Below, one piece after another: positions 34,840 through 43,356 of a stretch of 64,000 bases of DNA; within the stretch, counting starts at the first letter, position 1; every line of letters starts with the position of its first letter. The DNA is taken from assembly GCA_039555135.1 (NCBI GenBank), contig CP114179.1, positions 620,001 to 684,000 on the forward strand, written 5' to 3'. The position numbers were made by a program, and so were the translations under genes. Source of the DNA: Phycisphaeraceae bacterium D3-23. GTDB taxonomy: Bacteria > Planctomycetota > Phycisphaerae > Phycisphaerales > Phycisphaeraceae. Under the pieces are notes generated by a model. It was given only the letters and a program-made list of their open reading frames with translations. It had not been told where the DNA came from and searched no databases.

Positions 34840-35790
34840 ATGCACACACGTTTGTTCCGCCCCGCCGCCCTGCTCCCGCTCGTCCTGGCCTTGCTCTTGC
34901 ACGCGCCGATCGCGACAGCCGAAGAAGTCACGGTGATGACCTACAACGTCGAGAACATGTTCGACGTTTATGACGACCCGTATACGCAGGACGAGGACAC
35001 CGACATCAAGCGGCGCGACGAGATCGTGCTGATCGCCCAGGCGATCGAGCAGGCCGACGCCGACATCGTCGTGTTCCAGGAGCTCGAGAACGAGTACCTG
35101 CTCGAAGGCATGGTGAGCACCTTCCTCGCGGGCAAGGGGTACGAATACATCGCGGCCCAGCGCACCAACTCGGGCCGGGGCATCAACCTCGGCATCATCT
35201 CGCGCTACCCGATCAAACGCCTGGCGAGCTACCGCTACCTCGACTTCACCCACCCCGACGCGCCGGGCCGGTCCTGGCGGTTTGCGCGCGACGCGATGCA
35301 CATCACACTCGACGTCCACGGCCACGACGTCCATATCTTCAACGTCCACCTCAAGAGCAACAGCAGCCGCCCTGGCGACGAGAACTCCAAGCTCTGGCGC
35401 ACCGCCGAGGCGATCATGGTCAAGTCGCTGATCCGCGACATCCTCGCCGACGACCCAGACGCGTACGTCCTGCTCATGGGCGACTGCAACTCGAACTACT
35501 GGGTTGACCCCCGGCAAGACCGGGCTTGGCCCGCGACGGTACACCTCCGCGCGGCCGAGCCGGACGGCAGCCACCTGCTCATCGACGCCCACGAACACCT
35601 CTCGCACGAAGACCGCGTCACCATCCCCGGCGACGACCGCTACCCGCCCGCGACCTTCGACTACGTCTACGCCTCACCCGCGCTCGCACAGCACTACGTC
35701 GAAGGCAGCGCGTTCATCCTCCGCGACCCCGCGCTCGTCGGCGGGAGCGACCACCTGCCCACCGGCGCGGCGTACGACATCGGGGACTAA
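34840..35790 (+). CDS. Secreted endonuclease/exonuclease/phosphatase family protein
   Basis: A 316-residue exported EEP-fold hydrolase. The signal peptide covers about 1-28 (LLPLVLALLLHAPIATA). The family motifs are in order: TVMTYNVENMFDVYDD (Asn, about 32-47), VVFQELENE (Glu metal ligand, about 80-88), FNVHLKSNSS (about 168-177), LMGDCNSNYW (about 212-221), DYVYASPAL and the final GGSDHLPTG (Asp-His, about 300-308). Members cleave phosphodiesters in nucleic acids or lipids; the substrate here is unknown. An alternative ATG lies at 34828. Confidence 0.85.
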   Translation: MHTRLFRPAALLPLVLALLLHAPIATAEEVTVMTYNVENMFDVYDDPYTQDEDTDIKRRDEIVLIAQAIEQADADIVVFQELENEYLLEGMVSTFLAGKGYEYIAAQRTNSGRGINLGIISRYPIKRLASYRYLDFTHPDAPGRSWRFARDAMHITLDVHGHDVHIFNVHLKSNSSRPGDENSKLWRTAEAIMVKSLIRDILADDPDAYVLLMGDCNSNYWVDPRQDRAWPATVHLRAAEPDGSHLLIDAHEHLSHEDRVTIPGDDRYPPATFDYVYASPALAQHYVEGSAFILRDPALVGGSDHLPTGAAYDIGD

Positions 35791-35896
35791 CCCCGACCGC
35801 CCGGTTGAACCCACGCCGGGATTCTGCATACTAGCCCGCCCGGGGGCGACCGCCGCTTCCCACTTTTTGCCACCACCCTTTTGAAAGCAGAGCATC

Positions 35897-36205
35897 ATGG
35901 CCGAGAACGCCCAGCAGAAACAAGTCCGCATGCGTATCCAGGACAACAACGCCCGCGCGACCTACGCCAACGCCTTCCGTCACAACGCCAACGCCAACGA
36001 GCTGATCCTCGACCTCGGCGTCAACGTCGTCACCCCCCACCCCGACGCCAAGGGCACCGCCGACGACCCCGCGGCCGACATGCTGTTTCAGGTCGATACC
36101 CGCGTCGTCATGAACTACGCTACGACCAAACGCCTGGCCGGCTTCCTGAACCAGCTCGTCCAGGCCCACGAACAGAAGTTCGGCGAGATCAAGACCGACG
36201 CGTAA
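35897..36205 (+). CDS. DUF3467 domain protein
   Basis: A 102-residue soluble protein matching DUF3467: RATYANAFRHNANANELILDLGVNVV (in outline, about 20-45), then VDTRVVMNYATTKRLAGFLNQLV (about 67-89) and EQKFGEIKTD. Function is unknown. The gene stands alone, with a hairpin terminator downstream. Confidence 0.8.
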   Translation: MAENAQQKQVRMRIQDNNARATYANAFRHNANANELILDLGVNVVTPHPDAKGTADDPAADMLFQVDTRVVMNYATTKRLAGFLNQLVQAHEQKFGEIKTDA

Positions 36206-36259
36206 TCGCACACGATCGGCGCGTCACCCGCGCGGAGTCAAAACACAACCCACGAACAG

Positions 36260-36285
36260 CCGGCGGCCTACGGACGCCGGTTTTT
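36260..36285 (+). terminator. Hairpin with T-tract after the DUF3467 gene
   Basis: Stem CCGGCG/CGCCGG (36260-36265 and 36275-36280) followed by TTTTTC, 55 bp after the stop. This fits a Rho-independent terminator. Confidence 0.65.
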
Positions 36286-36302
36286 CTTGCGCGTTCTGTG
36301 TC

Positions 36303-36520
36303 TGGTGCGCGGAGCGTGTCCGCGAGCGCAACCCACCACGCGCTGCCTGCTCCCGGGTGCCACACAACTGCCCTGCTCGGAGGGCTGCTGTGTGCAGGAA
36401 CGCCAACCCCGTTGTTCTGTCGCACACAGCAGCCCTGCGGACAGGGCAGTTGTGTGGCACCCAATCGGGGTGGATGCCCACGGTGGGTATCGCTCGCGGA
36501 CGCGCCCCACCCACCCTACG
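36303..36520. repeat. Nested inverted repeats (outer GGTGGGTATCG family, inner GTGCCACACAACTGCCCTGC family)
   Basis: The inner pair has arms of 41 bp at 36355-36395 and 36422-36462 (GGGTGCCACACAACTGCCCT...), with only about 4 mismatches and a 26-nt spacer. The outer pair has GCGCGGAGCGTGTCCGCGAG (about 36310) facing GGTATCGCTCGCGGACGCGC (36484-36503), and is a diverged copy of the 41-bp repeat at 32736-32840. A fragment of the inner family recurs at 49879-49913. The whole 345-bp gap holds no gene that I can support. Confidence 0.8.
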
Positions 36521-36550
36521 CCGGGGCGTGCGCTACGCCGGGCCGTGCGG

Positions 36551-39067
36551 TTAGCGCTCTGCATCCGCCACGAAATCGACATCTACGTTGTAGACGAATA
36601 ACGCGCTCGCGGTCGTGTCGGCGTCGCTGACCAAGCGGACCCAGTGGGCGTTGAAGCCGGCGGGGAAGTCGTAGTCGACAAGAACGCCGGGCTTGCAATC
36701 GAACTGCGTACAGGTGTGCCAGTCGCCCGTGCCGCTGGGGTCGACTTGGACCGCGACGGTGCAGGCGGTGTCGCATTTGAGTCGGAGGCGCTTGCCTTCG
36801 TAGCCGTACATCAGGTACGGGTCGGACGGCTGGCCGGCAACGACTTGGGTGTTGTGCCAGGGGCCGCCCATGCCGACGGGTTTGCCCATCCGCCAGAGTT
36901 CGTCGACGACGCCGGCCCAGACCGCGGCGCTGCCCTCTTCGTTCTTGTAGATGCGCTCGCCTTGGGCATCCGCGTCGATGCCGGTGAGCAGGATCAAGCC
37001 GCGGTAGCTGCAGAAGTCGTGGATACGGAACGGGTGCGACGCGATCGGGCGGAGGTGCGCGAAGCCGCCGGCGTTGCGTGCGGGCAGCTCGTAGAACGTC
37101 CCGCCGACGTTGAGCATGTCGCGTTCGGTCGCCACTTCGCGGACTAGCCGCGCAAAGCCGATCGCCTCGCCGAAAGCTTCGTGCTCGGCCTGGTGCGGGT
37201 TGATCGGCAGCCGCCAGCGTCGGCCGTCCTCCTCGATCAGGATCGAAGTGCCATCGACGCGGGCCGGGAGCGTCGCGGGGTCGGGCGCCCCCGCCTGCCA
37301 GACCTGGCCGCGCACGCCCGGGTCGCTGTTCGCGGCAAACGTCAGTTCGGGGCCGAGCTCGAAGAGCGGGCGCTCGGCGTTGTCGCTGTTCTGCGCGATG
37401 AGCCCAAGCGTGCGCCGGCGATAGCTTAGCCCGCGCATCACACCGCCGAGGATGTGCGAAGACTCGGCTGTGGCGAGCCCGTCAAAGATCGCGTCGGGCT
37501 CGGTGGTGCGCGGGTCGTCGTTGGCGTAGCTGAACCAGGCGGTGACGCCTGTAACATCAGAATGCGGCCGGACCCGCACCCACGCGCCGCGCTCGTCGTC
37601 GGTGAAGATGATGTGTTGATAGCTGTACGCGGCGATGCTGACCTGCCGCAATACCTCCCACTGGTTGTTGCCCTCTCGGTCGATCTCGATGTCGAACACG
37701 GCCCGCGTTTCCGTGCGATGGCCCAAGTGCAACATGCGTCGGTCGTAGCCGGCAAACAGGTAGGCGTCGCTACCGTCGCCTGCCACAACATCGTCGTTGA
37801 GCCAGACGCCGCCGCTGCCAAGCGCCGGGCCCAGCGTGCTCAGCGTCTCGGGGGCGACGAACCAGAGGTTGGAGTTGGAGACGAGCGGTGCGCCGTGTTC
37901 GCTCTTGAAGGGCCGAGTGTTGAGGAACTCTTTCTGCGCCGAGTCGTCGCAGCCCAGGACGACAAAGTCGCCCCAGCGTGCGAAGTCGCCGATGACCTTG
38001 AGGTAATTGCTGCGCGGCACGATGCCCGCCGAGTTGCCCAGCGAGAACGTCGCGGGGAAGTGCCAGAACGTGCCGTGCATCGTGGCAAGGTAATCGTCGC
38101 CCGTGCCGATCTCGCGGATGCGCGGCCACTCGGTGTTCCAGCCGTGCGCCCCGTCGTAGGAGAAGCTGGCCTTGGGCAGGCGGTAGGTGTGCCAGTCGCC
38201 TGCGTCGAGCAGGTTCAAGAGGACCGAGCGGTGGTCCCAGCCCATCGCCCAAACCGGGGCGGTGTCTTCCTCGCCCTCGGGCGCGCCGTAGATCCCGCCG
38301 GGGCCGGTGATCTCGGTGAACTGCTCGCGGACGAGCATCTCCCAGTCCTGGCCGGGCCCGCCCCACCGCGCGAACGCGCCGGACTCGGTCGTCGGGTCGG
38401 TCATGGCTGCGCGGCCGTGCTCGCCGTTGTTGCTGTAGTAGAGCGCGCCCTGCGCGGTGTAGAGACCCTTGCCGTGGTAGCCGGGCAGTTGGCTATCGAG
38501 CGCGTCGGGGAAGGGGTTGGCGCCGGGGTTACCGTTGCGGTCGTTGATCCAGCAGGTGACATCCAGTGAATGCACATCGATCTCGTAGAGCCCTTCCTCC
38601 ATCGTCGCGATGTAGATCTTGTTCTCCGGGTCGGTGAGGTGGCGTGCCGTGCCGGTGACTCGGCCGGGCAGCTCGCGCTGCGGGATCACGCGGACGTTGC
38701 GGTCTTCATCGATGAGGTAGTGGCTGATACTGAGCTGGTTGGACTCGCGGTGGATCATCCGGTTGGCGGGTGTGCCGCCGACGGACTCGGGCCGGATGAT
38801 CTGCTCAAGCCCGGGCGTGATCTCGTAGAGCTTGTCGTCCGAGCCCATCGGGAAGTGCGGCGAATACGTCACGACCCAAAGTCGACCCGCGTAGGGCACG
38901 ACCGCGCCGGTGCCGCACTCGCCCTGGCTGTTGTACATCGCCAGGTGCGGGTAGATGCCGGCGATAGAGAAGTGGTCATCGATGGCAAGATCGACCTCGG
39001 CCGGGGACTGCGCGCAAACGATTATCGACAGCAGACAGGTAAAAGTGAGGGCGGTTGCTCGGGACAT
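36551..39067 (-). CDS. Large secreted protein, probably beta-propeller, unknown function
   Basis: An 838-residue exported protein. The signal peptide is about 1-23 (ATALTFTCLLSIIVCAQSPA). The mature part is rich in Trp, Gly and Asp with repeated short strands such as KIYIATMEEGLYEIDV, GLYTAQGALYYSNNGEHG, NLWFVAPETLSTLG and IHDFCSYRGLILLTGI, which suggests a beta-propeller. The C-terminal 100 residues (VQVDPSGTGDWHTCTQFDCKPG, cited in outline) look like a beta-sandwich. I know no named family. Proteins of this style in planctomycetes accompany polysaccharide-degrading enzymes, as here. The start at 39067 gives the signal peptide. Confidence 0.7.
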   Translation of the reverse strand: MSRATALTFTCLLSIIVCAQSPAEVDLAIDDHFSIAGIYPHLAMYNSQGECGTGAVVPYAGRLWVVTYSPHFPMGSDDKLYEITPGLEQIIRPESVGGTPANRMIHRESNQLSISHYLIDEDRNVRVIPQRELPGRVTGTARHLTDPENKIYIATMEEGLYEIDVHSLDVTCWINDRNGNPGANPFPDALDSQLPGYHGKGLYTAQGALYYSNNGEHGRAAMTDPTTESGAFARWGGPGQDWEMLVREQFTEITGPGGIYGAPEGEEDTAPVWAMGWDHRSVLLNLLDAGDWHTYRLPKASFSYDGAHGWNTEWPRIREIGTGDDYLATMHGTFWHFPATFSLGNSAGIVPRSNYLKVIGDFARWGDFVVLGCDDSAQKEFLNTRPFKSEHGAPLVSNSNLWFVAPETLSTLGPALGSGGVWLNDDVVAGDGSDAYLFAGYDRRMLHLGHRTETRAVFDIEIDREGNNQWEVLRQVSIAAYSYQHIIFTDDERGAWVRVRPHSDVTGVTAWFSYANDDPRTTEPDAIFDGLATAESSHILGGVMRGLSYRRRTLGLIAQNSDNAERPLFELGPELTFAANSDPGVRGQVWQAGAPDPATLPARVDGTSILIEEDGRRWRLPINPHQAEHEAFGEAIGFARLVREVATERDMLNVGGTFYELPARNAGGFAHLRPIASHPFRIHDFCSYRGLILLTGIDADAQGERIYKNEEGSAAVWAGVVDELWRMGKPVGMGGPWHNTQVVAGQPSDPYLMYGYEGKRLRLKCDTACTVAVQVDPSGTGDWHTCTQFDCKPGVLVDYDFPAGFNAHWVRLVSDADTTASALFVYNVDVDFVADAER

Positions 39068-39193
39068 GACGGGGTCTCGGATTGATGAACGTGGTGGGTT
39101 GTGTTTTTTGGGAGCCACAACAATCATACGACTTCGACAAACACTGGACCGGCTCAAGCCGGCCGGTGCTGAAGGAGGATCGTCTCTACAAGA

Positions 39194-39745
39194 CTACCAC
39201 CAGACGCGGTAGCCGAGGTTGTCCTGCCAACGCATCTCCATTTCGTTCTCGGGATGCCACTCGGTGTGGCCGTCGATGTAGCTGACGTTGCCGCCGCCGC
39301 CTTTACCGTTGATGGTGTTGGTGCCGGGGTCCGCGGTACCGTTGACGTGGTTGCCGCCGGGGCCAAAGACGTGGGTCGGGTCGCTGCGGGAGAGGTCCAT
39401 CCAGACGACGTCGTAGAAGGTGATGTCGTCGAGGGTCTGGTGCATGGTCGCCTCGCCGGCGTCCGGCTGGGTGCCCCAGACGCCGGAGCCGCTGTTCTGA
39501 TGCGACAGCCGTTCATCGCCGGTGAAGTTGGCGTAGCCCCAGACGGTGTTGCTGGCGTCCCAGTCCCAGAGGGCGTCGTCGTTCCACGCATCGTTGGATG
39601 GGCAGTAGCAGTAGTCGCGGGTCAGGCCGTACTCATCGAGCATGGTGTCGCGGGCCTGGGCGTGGAACCAGTAGGGCGCGTAGTGGGCGGCGGTGGTGCC
39701 AGCGAGTACGAGTGCCGCAGTTGTGAAACCAGTCGCCATCTTCAT
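39194..39745 (-). CDS. Pilin-derived (DUF1559/H-X9-DG-like) protein lacking the usual N-terminal pilin helix
   Basis: A 183-residue protein whose C-terminus GGGGNVSYIDGHTEWHPENEM (in outline) is the Gly-rich, Asp-Gly-His motif of planctomycete pseudopilin-like proteins. These normally start with a type IV prepilin leader (GFTLIELLVV). Here the start is MKMATGFTTAALVLAGTTAA: GFT is kept but the helix lacks the Glu5 and hydrophobic run, and the protein moves straight into an aromatic-rich domain (YAPYWFHAQARD). It may be exported by an ordinary signal peptide. It is not in a secretion operon; a decayed FecR gene lies next to it. Function unknown. Confidence 0.65.
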   Translation of the reverse strand: MKMATGFTTAALVLAGTTAAHYAPYWFHAQARDTMLDEYGLTRDYCYCPSNDAWNDDALWDWDASNTVWGYANFTGDERLSHQNSGSGVWGTQPDAGEATMHQTLDDITFYDVVWMDLSRSDPTHVFGPGGNHVNGTADPGTNTINGKGGGGNVSYIDGHTEWHPENEMEMRWQDNLGYRVWW

Positions 39746-39799
39746 CTTGAGTCCTCCAAAAGGGAGTGTGTCCGGCGCGAGCTGATCGGGCCGAAGGTG

Positions 39800-40763
39800 T
39801 TAGTCCGCGTCAACCGTAGACGGGGAGAGTTCGATCACCGGGTCGCCGATCACGGCCCAGTCGTAGTCGTAGTGCCCGTCGCCATCGCCCAGATCGGGCC
39901 CAGGTACCGCCGATCGGTCGGTCGCAGGAAGTCCGGGGCATGGCCCGCCGAGTCGATCTGCCCGAGGAATGAATCGTCGGCCGCGACAAACACGCTATCG
40001 ATGAGAGACGACCACGCCACGGGCCGGTATCGCGGGCGTGGGATCGGCGACAGCTCAAGGGGATGGGCGAACGCATGCGCCCTGCGCTCAGGCGGTGCTC
40101 TCCACGACGTAGACCCGTCCCGCCTGACCACGACGCGGCGTCGTCGTCCCACCGGGCATCGAGCGTGCGAACCAGTGTCGCCAGCACAGGTGCGGACCCG
40201 AAAGCCCGGGCCTCCGGCGTGCGATCGGGGGCAACTTGCGCACTGGGGCGGGGCATCGGTGCCGCAGGCGGATTGAGCTGGACCACCAGCAACGCCGCCA
40301 GCGCGATCGCCGCCGCGAGCCCCAGCCAGGCCACCACCTTGGGGATCACCACCACCCGACGCGGAGAATCGGGCTCATGACGGTCCAGCCGATACCGGCG
40401 CAGCCGGGCCTCCTCGGCCTGCTGCGCCGCGAGCCGGGCGTTCGCATCCGCCTCGATCTCACGCTGCCGGCGCGAAGCGAGCGCCTGGTCTACCACCTGC
40501 TCCCAGACCGACATCTCGTTCTGGGTCGAGGCGTTGTCCCCCTCGGCTTGGGCCAATTCCGCATCAAAATAGTCCGAAGACTGCCGGAGCCCCGAAAGCT
40601 GCCACGTCAATCCCGCCTGGAGCTGCAGGTCGGCGAGGTAGTCCTCAAACGCATCGGGATCCCCGAGCAGAAGCTCGATCAGTTCTTCCAACTCGAAATC
40701 CGTCAACGTCCCGGCCTCGGCTTGCATCTGAAGCACACGCAATCGCTCGCGGTCACCCTTCAT
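39800..40763 (-). pseudogene. FecR-like regulator gene, decayed
   Basis: The frame from 40763 codes an acidic N-terminus (LTDFELEELIELLLGDPDAF), a helical part, one membrane segment at about residues 140-160 (VVAWLGLAAAIALAALLVVQL) and the start of a FecR domain (VLATLVRTLDARWDDDAASW, about 190-210). After about 40090 the frame stops making sense. Clear coding signs continue in a second frame (SSLIDSVFVAADDSFLGQID; about 40010-39920) and a third (YDYDWAVIGDPVIELSPS) that ends at 39800. Only about 70 bp separate the FecR start from the tail, too short for the domain, so a deletion plus frameshifts is likely. FecR proteins normally follow an ECF sigma gene; none is present. Confidence 0.6.
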
Positions 40764-40901
40764 GCCGACCCACACCGACAACAAAGACGGGACGATCGAG
40801 GCCCAGCGCCGCGAGATCGCCGAACTGAAGCGCCGCATGGGCCAAACCGAGGACCGTTTGCCGTAATTCTGCCGCAATACCGGCTTATTTAGATCGACTC
40901 C

Positions 40902-40939
40902 AAAAAGATAACCCCGCGTAAACTACTGTTTACGCGGGG
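40902..40939 (-). terminator. Terminator of the tRNA-Arg gene
   Basis: A perfect 12-bp stem CCCCGCGTAAAC/GTTTACGCGGGG with loop TACT (40912-40939) is followed on the minus strand by TATCTTTTTG. It begins 10 bp after the tRNA 3' end. Confidence 0.85.
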
Positions 40940-40949
40940 CTTATGCTCA

Positions 40950-41023
40950 TGCACCCGGCAGGATTCGAACCTGCGACCCCTGGTTCCGGAAACCAGTGCT
41001 CTATCCAACTGAGCTACGAGTGC
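40950..41023 (-). tRNA. tRNA-Arg (anticodon CCG)
   Basis: A 74-nt cloverleaf on the minus strand: acceptor GCACTCG pairing with CGGGTGC, D-arm GCTC...GAGC, anticodon stem CTGGT/ACCAG with loop TTCCGGA (anticodon CCG, reading CGG), T-arm GCAGG-TTCGAAT-CCTGC, discriminator A. No CCA is encoded. Confidence 0.95.
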
Positions 41024-41085
41024 GCGAAGAAGGCGTGGCGCGAGCGGTAGGATAGCATGGCCACCCCGCCGCCGCACCGAGCAGA

Positions 41086-42285
41086 TCATGGCTGTGGCAC
41101 GGGCTCATTGTCGCCCGCGAGTTCCGTCAACGCGACCGGGGTAAACACGATCCGTCGATACCCGTCCGCCTCGAACAAGCAGCCGATCGTGTCGGCGTCG
41201 AGCGCGACCATGTCGCTGTATGCGGCAGCCGCTTCGTAGAGTACGGGGCCGTCGCGCCAAGTCGCACCGTCATCCGCACTGACCCGCAGGTGCATCCGCC
41301 GACGCGCATCCCACACGCCCGGCGCGCTGAACACGAGCAGACGACCGGCCTCGGTATCAACTCCCAGCAGCGACGCCTGACACACCGGCGCGACCAGCGC
41401 CTCCTCAGGCGCATAAGGCGAAACGAACGACGCCCCGCCGTCTTCACTGACGGTCACGCCCCGTGTCGCGCGGCTGGTGCCGCCCTGGTCCCGCGTGTTG
41501 AAGAGCAGCCGACCATCCGACAACTCAACGACCGTCGACTCGTTGGGGTTGAATTCGTTCTCGCCGATGTGCGTGTTGTCGACCGCACCGATGCGCCAGG
41601 TCGCGCCGCCGTCATCACTCAGGAGTGCGTGCGCGCCAAGGTAGTCGTTGCCCCCCCCGCCGGCCTGTGAAAAATTGGCGGGAACGACGAGTCGACCGGC
41701 GTGTTCGCCGCGCTGGAGCTGGATCGCGTGGCACGGGCCTGTCGCGTACCACCGCCAGTCGGCGCGGTCGCACGTCTCGGCCAGCGAAACCACTTCGCCC
41801 CACGTTTCGCCGTGGTCCGACGACCGCACGGCACAAGGCACGCGCCCGCCGCCCCGGCTGTTGCGGATGTCCGCCTCGTGCGACCCAGCCTCCTCCAACA
41901 CCGCGAGCAGCAACACGTCCCCGCTGGCCGCATCGACCACAGGCGCGGGGTTCGCGAACCCGCCATCGCCGAAGTCGCCGACGACCTGCAAGTCGCCCCA
42001 TGTCGCGCCGCCGTTCGTCGAGCGCTTCATCACCATGTCGATATCCCCCGCGTCGCCCGAGCCGTGGACCCGGCCCTCCGCGAACGCGAGCAGGTCGCCG
42101 TTCGCCGCCATCACGACCGCCGGGATCCGGTACGTGTGGTAGCCGTCTTCACCCGCAACGAAAACATCCACCAGCACACGCGGCTCGGACTCAGCCATGA
42201 CGCTCAAACAACACAAACACGTGACTATCACGCAACACACAATGACCGCGCAGCGCCAACTCAAGCGCATGAAACCGTACCGCAT
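41086..42285 (-). CDS. Secreted exo-alpha-sialidase (GH33)
   Basis: Removes terminal sialic acids from glycans, or a related sugar acid. The 399 residues start with a signal peptide (CAVIVCCVIVTCLCCLSVMA, to about residue 30). The RIP motif appears as YHTYRIPAVVMAANGDLLAFAEGR (in outline, about 47-70), the first part of the Arg/Asp active site. Asp-box repeats follow in sialidase spacing: STNGGATWG, SSDHGETWG, SDDGGATWR, SEDGGASF and SADDGATWR. NPNESTVVELSDGRLLFNTRD holds the next Arg region. The start at 42285 is decided by TAGGAG 8 bp before the ATG, which also overlaps the intergenic gap to the upstream gene by only 25 bp, so the two are co-transcribed. Confidence 0.88.
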   Translation of the reverse strand: MRYGFMRLSWRCAVIVCCVIVTCLCCLSVMAESEPRVLVDVFVAGEDGYHTYRIPAVVMAANGDLLAFAEGRVHGSGDAGDIDMVMKRSTNGGATWGDLQVVGDFGDGGFANPAPVVDAASGDVLLLAVLEEAGSHEADIRNSRGGGRVPCAVRSSDHGETWGEVVSLAETCDRADWRWYATGPCHAIQLQRGEHAGRLVVPANFSQAGGGGNDYLGAHALLSDDGGATWRIGAVDNTHIGENEFNPNESTVVELSDGRLLFNTRDQGGTSRATRGVTVSEDGGASFVSPYAPEEALVAPVCQASLLGVDTEAGRLLVFSAPGVWDARRRMHLRVSADDGATWRDGPVLYEAAAAYSDMVALDADTIGCLFEADGYRRIVFTPVALTELAGDNEPVPQP

Positions 42286-42310
42286 CGAAATCACTCCTAC
42301 AGAACGCAAA

Positions 42311-43237
42311 CTACGGCAGCTCACGCACCGTCAGTGCGCTACCCCGATTCGATTCGACTTCGACCTCGACCCGCACGCCCTGGCCCGGCACCTCGCCGGT
42401 CGCGAGGAACGCCATCTCAAACTCATTCTCGTGCCGGGTCTGGTGGGACGTCGGATCGATCGGCAGCATCCCGCCGGCCTCCAACTCAATGTACGACTCC
42501 TTGATCTCCATCCACTCCGGGAACCCATCGGTCGGGAAGGCAAACCCCTCGGTCCGCAGCGACATCTCGATCACCGCCATCGGGATCCCGAAATCGTTGT
42601 TCTCATTGACCCCGACAAAGTGGACCTCGCTCTCGATCTGGTCGGGGTCCAGCGTCAATTCGCCGTCTTCGATCGCCTGCTGAACCATGTAGTCGTGGTT
42701 CATCTCCCAGCGATCGCCGGGCGATTTAGAGCCGTCGAGGTTCATCATCTCATCGCTCTGCCCACCATCACCGTGGTCATCGAGAAAATCGTCAAGCAAG
42801 GTATCCAGCAGCTCGGCCAAGTCGCCTTCGATCGCGTCGCCGTTCTCGTAGCGGAACGTGGCTTCGCCGCCCTCGACCCCGCCGATGATGCGACGGTCCT
42901 GCTGGAGTTCGATACCTTCATCATTGATCTCGATGTCGTACTCGCCGACGGTCAGCGCAAACTGACTCACGCCACCTGCGTCATTGACCACGAGGACCTC
43001 GAGGGTCCCCGCCATGTTGACTTCGGAGACGCTCGACTGTTCCTCGGTCGTCTCGCCATTAACTCGCTGGTGTACCTCTTCGTTGATGTAGGCCTCGCCG
43101 GAAACCGCGTAGCGCGCGCCGACCTCGTGCGGGCGGTCAAAGACCAGATCGTAGTCTTCCGCCTGCGTCAGCGTCGGCAGCGCGAGCGAAATCAGTAAGG
43201 CGGCAGCAGGCAGTAAAGTGCGGGGGGCTATCGACAT
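42311..43237 (-). CDS. Secreted protein of unknown function
   Basis: A 308-residue exported protein. The signal peptide is about 1-26 (LLPAAALLISLALPTLTQA). The mature part is acidic and beta-rich: RYAVSGEAYINEEVHQRVNG, TLEVLVVNDAGGVSQFALTV, YDIEINDEGIELQQDRRI, and a run of Asp/Glu around FLDDHGDGGQSDEMM. No family is recognised. A good AGGAG lies 6 bp before the ATG. It sits directly before the sialidase gene and is probably in the same transcript. Confidence 0.72.
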   Translation of the reverse strand: MSIAPRTLLPAAALLISLALPTLTQAEDYDLVFDRPHEVGARYAVSGEAYINEEVHQRVNGETTEEQSSVSEVNMAGTLEVLVVNDAGGVSQFALTVGEYDIEINDEGIELQQDRRIIGGVEGGEATFRYENGDAIEGDLAELLDTLLDDFLDDHGDGGQSDEMMNLDGSKSPGDRWEMNHDYMVQQAIEDGELTLDPDQIESEVHFVGVNENNDFGIPMAVIEMSLRTEGFAFPTDGFPEWMEIKESYIELEAGGMLPIDPTSHQTRHENEFEMAFLATGEVPGQGVRVEVEVESNRGSALTVRELP

Positions 43238-43356
43238 CGCAATCTCCTGATTGTGGGTAAAAATCCGAGAACTGGCTCCGAACAGCGTACCACAGCACGG
43301 GCCGTGGGCCTAGGGGGTACCCATCGGGTGACAGGGTGGATTGCGAATCGCGTCTA

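Noticed and set aside
36303-36520. CRISPR array
   Set aside because: There are only pairs of inverted arms, without direct repeats at regular spacing.
40762-40866. 34-residue plus-strand frame (MPTHTDNKDGTIEAQRREIA...)
   Set aside because: It looks coding-like but overlaps the FecR start head-on, has no ribosome site and no family; not supported.
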